A DNA stretch of 64,000 nucleotides, taken from the NCBI GenBank assembly GCA_964016875.1, contig OZ024724.1:44941820-45005819 (forward strand), written 5' to 3'. A program made the position numbers and the translations under genes. The notes beneath the pieces are model-generated. The model saw nothing but the letters and a program-made list of their open reading frames with translations, was not told where the DNA came from and made no database searches. The stretch comes from Fallopia convolvulus. Taxonomy: Eukaryota; Streptophyta; Magnoliopsida; Caryophyllales; Polygonaceae. Of the stretch, positions 57,343-64,000 are shown piece by piece. Numbering within the stretch: position 1 is the first letter of the stretch; each line of letters begins with the position of its first letter.

Positions 57343-57759
57343 ATGGTGGCTGGAAGATTTGTTCATACTTATTCAAAGAACGATTGGACACTACGAATTG
57401 CATTTCGTGCTCAGTATGTGCATGTTCTTCTTTCACCTTCTCCATTTTGGTTTATGAATCAAATGTTTTGATGCTTAATTTACCAAACACAATGTTCATC
57501 CTTCTTGATACAAATAAAAATGTACCTTCATATCAAATTGCTTTCTAGAGGATTGACTGGACTACAACCCATAGATGCTCTTGGGATTGAAAATGTAAGT
57601 TAACAACGCCTATTCCTCAATTAACAACTCCAATTCAATTGAGCTATATATTGTTCGTATAGTCGTTTTCTTATGTTTGTTGTACTATGTATATTTGGAG
57701 TGTAGGTTGATGTAACATATGTTATGGAAAGCCATATCTCGTATCTATGGAGCAAATAG
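57343..57759 (+). pseudogene. C-terminal exons of a DUF726 (TMCO4-like) protein
   Basis: Three exons with GT-AG borders and compatible phases: 57343-57413 (MVAGRFVHTYSKNDWTLRIA), 57549-57594 (GLTGLQPIDALGIEN) and 57706-57759 (VDVTYVMESHISYLWSK, then TAG). This is the closing part of the alpha/beta-hydrolase-like DUF726 family, whose plant members are uncharacterised membrane-associated proteins. The N-terminal membrane region and the GFSLGAR-type nucleophile segment are not found upstream, so I call it a gene fragment. An intact gene with long, hard-to-see upstream exons is possible. Confidence 0.65.
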
Positions 57760-59030
57760 CAGATCTTGGAACAACTTGAGCTTTACCCTTGTAATCCTGT
57801 TTTCAGTAAATTTAATCAAAATACCTGTAGAAATGATATGCCATGGGCATTTTGTTGTTGAATCATTTGTATTTTACAAGTTTTATTGCATTTCTGATGT
57901 TGGATGATAGCTTAGATGACTCGATCAAGTTCTTGGTTGTTTCGTTGACATATACATGCTATTTGAAGCACATTTTAATTTTAGAAAATTTTGGAAGTGT
58001 GAAAGTAGATACAGGTATGTAGTATTTTTTTGCCCAACTTCAAAGCTCTTTAATGGTCAATTAACTTGTCTTTATTAACTACTACTACAACTTGTTTGCG
58101 TCTTCTGTTGATTTCCAATTCCATTTTACTTTGTTGTGTTTAACATTTTTTACACTTACAATACACATAGGTTAGGCTAAAACAAAAAAATCGGATAAAT
58201 TCTCGCGCACGTGTCACGTGCGACCCTCACCCCTAGTCCATAGTAAACGTTGTTAAGGTAAGCATTTAATATTTTTGAAAACAATTCTTTCGATCTTGAT
58301 TCATTTCTTGAAATTTAACTTATGCGATTTTACATTAATGTGTTGGAAGTTGTTGATCAAGCTTGATCTTCTGCTCAAACGATGTCGGTGATGCTCCCTA
58401 AGTACGCGTAATAGTGTGGAAGTCGACGCCACAATGAATCGTGTTTCTAAGTTCTTCTGGAAGATCACAAACTCATGGTCGTCGATGAAAATATGGTGGT
58501 GGAGGACACCAGTCGATAAAGGCTGATATATTATACCTGTTAAAATGTGTTGTATGTGGTGTGGAAATGATATTTAAGCTAAAAATGTCATTTAATTTTA
58601 AAAAAAGAACATGCCTTTACTCAAACTATTGCTCTAGATTTCTGATTGGAAATGTGAAGGGCTATTTTTTTTAATTAATGCATCTTTACCTCTCAAATCC
58701 TACTAGAGCGGGACTTTATTGGGCTATGAAGTTGATGTTAATTTATTTTTTAACAAAAAAAGTCAGTGGTCTAATGAAATTTTTGGAGCAATAGTTGGAG
58801 TAACTTGTTGGATAGAAGATCTAGCTTGGTAGTAGCTAATTGTCCTAGGAAACTTTTCCAATCAATTAATGTATGCCTATCTATCTCACCTATTTCGCAT
58901 CCAATGACTCAACCTAGCTTATATTACAACCTCAAAATAGGTACAACTGTTCAGAGTGGGCCGATTTTACAATAATGGTATCACATATGAGGTCGTGGAG
59001 CTTGCCAATGTTTGTGAAGAGCGCGGGTAG
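57760..59030. other. Gene-free AT-rich spacer
   Basis: No coding sequence, RNA gene or repeat structure recognised. Confidence 0.5.
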
Positions 59031-59890
59031 AACTCGATTATGGAAGGATCTCATGTTGGCATGAGGACGATCAACTTGTTCAGAGCAGTCAAGCTCTCAC
59101 TTTTTTGATGGGAATATCAACTTCATGTTGTGGAAGAACATGGTACGAGACCTATTGATATAATAAGCGAGGGAGGAACTAGTCAAGAGAAGCTTGTAGA
59201 TGAGGTAGGACATAAAGAAGTCGAGAGAGGTCCTTGCGAAGGAGAGTTGGTGACTAGTACATAAATACGGTTTATGTTGTTTAATTTCCCGGGTTTACTT
59301 GGTAATGAGTGAAGAGGTTGCGAAGTCCGAGTGATGGATTTATGCTGCCTCTTGTTGGTGTGATAACAACCAACTTGTTGAGGATGGTCGAGATCTCATT
59401 CTTTGATGGGAAGATCAACTTCATGTTCCGGCAAAGTGTTGTACGAGACCGGCCTATTGGTGTAATGAGCAAGAGAGGAACTAGTCAAGAGATGCTTGTA
59501 GATGAGGGAGGGTCAAAAGAAGTTGAGAGGTCCTTGTAGAGGAGATTTGGTGACTGGTACACCAATACAATTTGTGTTGATGGCGTGGGTGACGTTTACT
59601 TGGCAATGAATGAAGACAATTCCAAGTCCAAGTGATAGATGGATGCTACCTCGATGTATGTGTGCTTGTTTGACATCTTGAAGAGAGATGGAGAGTTTGG
59701 TCACCTCAACTTAAAATACGGAGAGAACTTAAAGGTTTTAGGTGCCAGAAACATGAGGATGTGATGGTATATGACATACTCTTTATAATGTGAGTGGTGC
59801 CAGATGTTCGAAGGGAGGCGCTTGATCATGCAAAGGTGATAAGAACAAGAAGTCAAAGAAGATGAGATTACTGGATACAATTGAAAAATT
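59031..59890 (+). pseudogene. Copia gag remnant with an internal tandem duplication
   Basis: The frame from 59309 reads FFDGKINFMFRQSVVRDRP, like the F-D-G-x-N-F...W opening of Copia gag proteins. Near 59700-59760 a stretch resembling LKYGENLKVLGARNMRM recalls the downstream gag-protease region. The first part is present twice, about 310 bp apart (near 59075-59270 and 59375-59560), with about 80% similarity by eye. Many stops and frame changes; not functional. The identification is tentative. Confidence 0.4.
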
Positions 59891-59901
59891 AAGCGAAGAC
59901 T

Positions 59902-60414
59902 TGTTAGAAAATTTAATTCCTATTTTCAAAATGGGCTTGGTTAGTGGATAAGCCTATACGTAAAGCTAATGGGCTAATAGAAATCTAAGGCATAATAGTA
60001 CGGTTGTACGTGTGGAGCATGTGTCTAGAAAGCTTTCAAAAGTCATTAGAAATTTGTGTAGTAATTAGAAAGTGACTAAGTGCTAGAATTATATATAGAA
60101 ATATCATTCATGGTGTAGGTCGGTAGCTTAATTAACCAAGTTAACCGACATTGTGACCTATAAATAGGCATTTGTAGTCTTTGTTTTACGCATCACTCTA
60201 TTGTGAGTGATCAATTGTTAGTAAGACCAATATCGAACTAAAAGTGAGAGTAGGTGAGTGTTAGCTCGACTTGTGAGAGTAGGTGAAGTTAAGTTTGTGG
60301 GTGTCCTACTATTAAAGAGTGTCGAGCTACTCGTGTAATATATTTTGTATATATTAACTAAAGAGTGTCGAGCTATCCGTCCATAACTTTTTATTTCATT
60401 ACATTAGGCCATCA
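59902..60414 (+). repeat. Copia-type LTR
   Basis: It starts TGTTAGAAAATTT and ends TAGGCCATCA, with TATAAATA at 60159-60166. The phrase AAGAGTGTCGAGCTA occurs twice (60332, 60361). It follows the gag remnant in the same orientation, as in an internally deleted element. No duplication was confirmed. Confidence 0.5.
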
Positions 60415-60639
60415 CCTATTTGGTGGAAGACAAATAACAGTTTACCTTCTCTCGCTGATCGGTTGAGATGGAATATCGGTCTGAGCTCATTTTCCCCAAG
60501 TCCTTGTTGCACTCCCTTTGTGTTGTTCACTCGCTCATCATCCATTGGTTCGTTTATGTTATGGACGTTAGGCCGCACTGTACATTATATTACTACCAAT
60601 TTTGTATTTTTCGATCAAACATATCGATATTGATTATCA

Positions 60640-61310
60640 CTAGTTGTCCCCGTCGTGCCCTGCACGACTATGAATCAATATTTTTTTAGATATATCATAA
60701 AAAATATATTAATAATTAAAAATATAATATAAATAATAATTGTGAATTGGTGATTTATATAAATTGTAAAAAAAAACATAATTTTAAATTAAAGATTTTG
60801 ATAACAAATGAAAATAATGAGACATTTAATATGGATTAGCAAATAAAATTGACTTGACATATTATAGGATAAGATCTCGGTATATATTATAGGATAAGAT
60901 CTCGGTATATATTTATATTATGGGATAAGATCTCGGTATATATTTATATGAGTTTTTTTTGGTAGATTATATTGGATAGTTGTTAGAATCATAAAGATAT
61001 GGTAAAAAATATTTTTATATGTAAATAAATTTCCAAAAAAACATTATTGTAATCCAATATAAAAAAAATTAAAAAATTGATTGATATTTGTAGATTATGT
61101 GGCAATATGATGTGTATATAATATATGAGTGATATGGAAATTTTTTGACATGTGGACTATGACATGAAATATTTATAAAGACGTCTAAATTATAAGAAAA
61201 TGACACGTGTAAAAATATGAGGTGGCTTAATATAGAAACGACATGTGGCAAAATCCTAGGTGGCGAATTGTGGTGGCTCCAAACCTTATTGCTTTTATAT
61301 ATATAATAGA
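60640..61310 (-). mobile_element. Non-autonomous Helitron 1 (671 bp)
   Basis: Read on the minus strand it starts TCTATTATATATATAAAAGC and ends in a hairpin GTCGTGC-AGG-GCACGAC followed eight bases later by CTAG. It sits between A and T, the Helitron target (A at 60639 and T at 61311 on plus). It contains three copies of GGATAAGATCTCGG. No coding capacity. Confidence 0.75.
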
Positions 61311-61470
61311 TTTCATGCAAGATCTAGTTGTACGTTGTTGGCAAGGTCGTCGTTGCAAGTCACATTTCATCTTCCCAATAGCCGACTAATATTTTTACAA
61401 AAGCTTTAGGAAATTCATACCTTCAATTTCTTCTTTTTCAAATTGGCATTATCAATCCACATGCTCTAAC
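61311..61470. other. Short spacer
   Basis: No gene recognised. It may be the 3' interior of the Copia-like element whose LTR follows. Confidence 0.4.
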
Positions 61471-61471
61471 T

Positions 61472-61681
61472 TGAGAGGAAGTATTATGATATATTTAGAT
61501 TTATATATCCTTATAATATATTCTATCTTGTATATTGGATAGGAAATTATCTCTTGAAGAGATATCTTAGGAGAGCTTATTGTAAATTGCTATATAAAGA
61601 TTCCCATGAAGATAATCAAACCAGAGGAATTTATTCATAATTCCCTTTGTTTCAATACAGTTGTTGATAGAATATATTTAT
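61472..61681 (+). repeat. Polypurine tract and short LTR, related to the TRIM LTR
   Basis: TTGAGAGGAAG (61471-61481) precedes TATTATGATATATTTAG. The arrangement and sequence recall the TRIM at 5942-6936 (TTGAGGGGGAA, then TATTGATAATATATTTTAG). The LTR contains GCTATATAAAG near 61590. Confidence 0.45.
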
Positions 61682-61793
61682 TGTGAGCGGGTAAAAAATC
61701 ATAGTTACCATATTATTATTTTCGTTCTCGCCATAAAGGTATTTTTAATTATTGCTTATTTATTATTTTTATTTATTTTCCTATTATTAAAAA
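61682..61793 (+). repeat. 5' piece of a TGTGAGCGGG-family LTR
   Basis: It starts TGTGAGCGGGTAAAAAATCA and aligns with the start (minus sense) of the LTRs at 7601-8160 and 11909-12493, including a CATAAAGGTATTT word. It is cut by Helitron 2 at 61794. Confidence 0.75.
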
Positions 61794-63201
61794 CTAGTTG
61801 AAGTCTCGTGATATTCACGGGATAATTTTACTAAAAAACTATATAATGCTAAGATGTTAATTTAAAATAATAAATATATTTATATAATTACATAATAAAT
61901 TATGCAATAGACCAATTTTTTTTAGATTGTACTCATTTTTTAATTAAATATATTTTTAAATATTTTTCCATTATTTGTGGATATCTTGTCCAAATTTAGA
62001 TTGATATTATTAAAATATTAATTTTAAATTTTAGTGAGTATTTTTAAATAATATTTTCTTATTTTTAGACACTAATATGTATAAAATACTTGGTTTTTTA
62101 ATAAAAATAACAATAATTAGGATAGGTTATCTATAAAGCATAATATAATTTGTTAAAATATTTTTTAAAGTTAATTTATTAAAATTATATATTTGGGTTC
62201 TTATTTCTTACTCTATAATAATAAGAATGTTGTATAAATATGAAAAATACAATATAAAAATTAGTATAGAAGAGAACATTGTCCTTGATTAAAGAGATAA
62301 AATATAGAGAAAATTATCTATGTATTATTTTGCAAAACTCAATCCATCTATAAAGTTGTTTTTCGTACTAAATTTACATAACTAAGAAATAAAATATAAA
62401 GGAAATTAATGTATATGAAAATTTATAAAATTCAAGTATTAATTAATCAACCTATCATCCATATTAAATTACAAAAAAACATAGAGATAAAAAAATTTAA
62501 ATGTAAGGTGGGTCTAGATAAAAAAATTATATATTTACATAAATAAAATAAAAAGGAAATTAAGAAAAATAAAATGTAAATTTTTATCAAAATTCATTTA
62601 AGCAAGTATTCATCAAGATTTGTAAATTTTTCTATTTTCTTTATCAAACTTTGATTTAAGAAAAAATCTTTAATATAAATGCATAAAAGGATAAATAAAA
62701 TCTAATTTTATTAATGTAAATTAAAATTCGAATTTTTATTTTTTTTACATTTAGATATAATCTTAGTCATCAACATACAATTATATCTTTTTCTCAAAAT
62801 AAAAATATATCAACATAACAAAATTTATTATTTAAAATTATATCATTATATAGATATAAATTTTATACTTGGAGCTCAATCCTTGTTAAAAGATAAAATA
62901 TATATATATTAAGACCCCAAATCTTGTTAAGAGATAATAATATTAAATTAATATGGAAAATATCATCCCATAGGAATTTATGTATATAAAAATTATATAA
63001 ATATGTTATCTATTTTAGTAAACTAATACATAATCCATAAATAAAAAACGATATACATAAAAAAATTATATAAACATGTTATCTATTTAGTATATATAGC
63101 AAGAATACTATAAGTTGTTACAAAGTTTATTAAAATATAATTTCACATTAATTTATTCAAAAAACTACCACGTGGCAGACTTGGGTTCTGCTTTATAATG
63201 T
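61794..63201 (-). mobile_element. Non-autonomous Helitron 2 (about 1.4 kb), diverged
   Basis: Minus-strand 3' end: hairpin TCCCGTGA-ATA-TCACGAGA, then ACTTCAACTAG. The 5' end is decayed to ACATTATAAAGCAGAACC, close to the TCTATTATAAAGC expected. The interior is very AT-rich and non-coding. Confidence 0.55.
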
Positions 63202-63202
63202 A

Positions 63203-63871
63203 CTAGTTGTCCCCGTCGTGCCCTGCACGACTATGAATCGATATTTTTTTAAATATACTATAACAAAGATATTAATAAATAAAATAAAATATAAATAATA
63301 ATTGTGAATTGGTGATTTATATAAATTGTAAAAAAAGCATAATTCTAAATTAAAGATTTTGATAATAAAAAATAAAAATAATGGGATATTTAATATGGAT
63401 TAGCAAATAAAATTGACTTGACATATTATAGGATAAGATCTCGGTATATATTATAGGATAAGAACTCAGTATATATTTATATTATAGGATAAGATCTCGG
63501 TATATATTTATATGAGTTTTTTGGTAGATTATATTGGAGAGTTGTTAGGATCATAAAGATATGGTAAAAATATTTTTATATGTAAATAAATTTTCAAAAA
63601 AACATTATTGTCATCCAATATAAAAAAATTAAAAAAATTGATTGATATTTGTAGATTATGTGGCAATATGATGTGTACATAATATATGAGTGATATGGAA
63701 AATTTTTGACATGTGGATTATGACATGGAATATTTATAAAGACGTCTAAATTATAAGAAAATGACACGTGTAAAAATATGAGGTGGCTTAATATAGGATC
63801 GACATGTGGCGAAATCCTAGGTGGCGTAATGAGAAGGCTCCAAACCTTATTGCTTTTATATATATAGTAGA
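63203..63871 (-). mobile_element. Non-autonomous Helitron 3 (669 bp)
   Basis: Nearly identical to Helitron 1 along its whole length: same 3' hairpin and CTAG end, 5' end TCTACTATATATATAAAAGC. It abuts Helitrons 2 and 4 with almost no sequence between. Confidence 0.75.
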
Positions 63872-64000
63872 CTAGCTATACCCGTCGTGCGATGCATGAC
63901 TACATGAATTTAATACATAATTTATTTAATTAGTATGATTTTAATTTTAATACAAAAAAACTTATTTATTAGAAACAATTATGTAAAGTTTACGATTGGT
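63872..64000 (-). mobile_element. Non-autonomous Helitron 4, cut by the window end
   Basis: It starts CTAGCTATACCCGTCGTGCG on the plus strand, equivalent to the hairpin-plus-CTAG 3' end of the other copies. Only 129 bp are in the window. Confidence 0.6.

Noticed and set aside
1..64000. tRNA genes
   Set aside because: No cloverleaf with A and B boxes was found by eye; the only tRNA-related sequences are primer-binding sites. A tRNAscan-SE run would be decisive.

Overview
The window is an AT-rich stretch of a flowering-plant nuclear genome, almost certainly a eudicot. It carries plant-type split genes with GT-AG introns, Athila, Tat and Copia-type LTR retrotransposons, a Cassandra-like 5S-derived segment, Helitrons with the TC...CTAG end signature, and MITEs. 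The species cannot be named from the sequence. Roughly four fifths of the window is transposable element, much of it nested.

Layout. (1) 1-5.9 kb: LTR-like debris, then a five-exon minus-strand GH9 endoglucanase of the KORRIGAN type, complete in frame except for one nonsense codon. (2) 5.9-7.5 kb: a MULE-like MITE whose left terminal repeat is split by a perfect 995-bp TRIM retrotransposon. (3) 7.5-12.5 kb: a large non-autonomous LTR element (minus strand) with a rearranged 5' end. (4) 12.9-13.4 kb: a MITE-like element holding a 5S rRNA-derived Cassandra-type segment. (5) 13.5-22.8 kb: the remnant of a second non-autonomous element split by an 8.75-kb Athila element (gag, protease remnant, frameshifted Athila ORF; RT, RNase H and integrase missing). 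(6) 22.8-32.4 kb: a nest in which Athila copy B was entered by an LTR element with 12-bp perfect termini, and that by Athila copy C (minus), all cut off at about 32.41 kb. (7) 32.4-45.1 kb: a Tat-lineage Ty3/gypsy element with a broken gag-pol, a 48-bp minisatellite and a spliced antisense gene. (8) 45.1-52.2 kb: a degenerate Ty3/gypsy tail and a large non-autonomous element with a small unknown gene. (9) 52.2-55.5 kb: Athila copy D and a NAM-associated (Harbinger-partner-like) pseudogene. (10) 55.7-64 kb: LTR fragments, the C-terminal exons of a DUF726 gene, a Copia gag remnant and a run of four Helitrons.

The only host-type genes are the KORRIGAN-like gene and the DUF726 fragment. The most unusual content is in the retroelements. 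The accessory genes of the Tat element (antisense) and of two Athila elements (sense) each look like a self-contained plant gene, with a TATA-like box, a pyrimidine-rich leader and a 5'UTR intron. The Athila copies share a paired polypurine tract, a conserved non-coding block and a hairpin with a covarying stem pair. Each retroelement family also carries its own GC-rich or GTTAAC-type palindromic words, repeated in LTRs, linkers and sometimes coding sequence.
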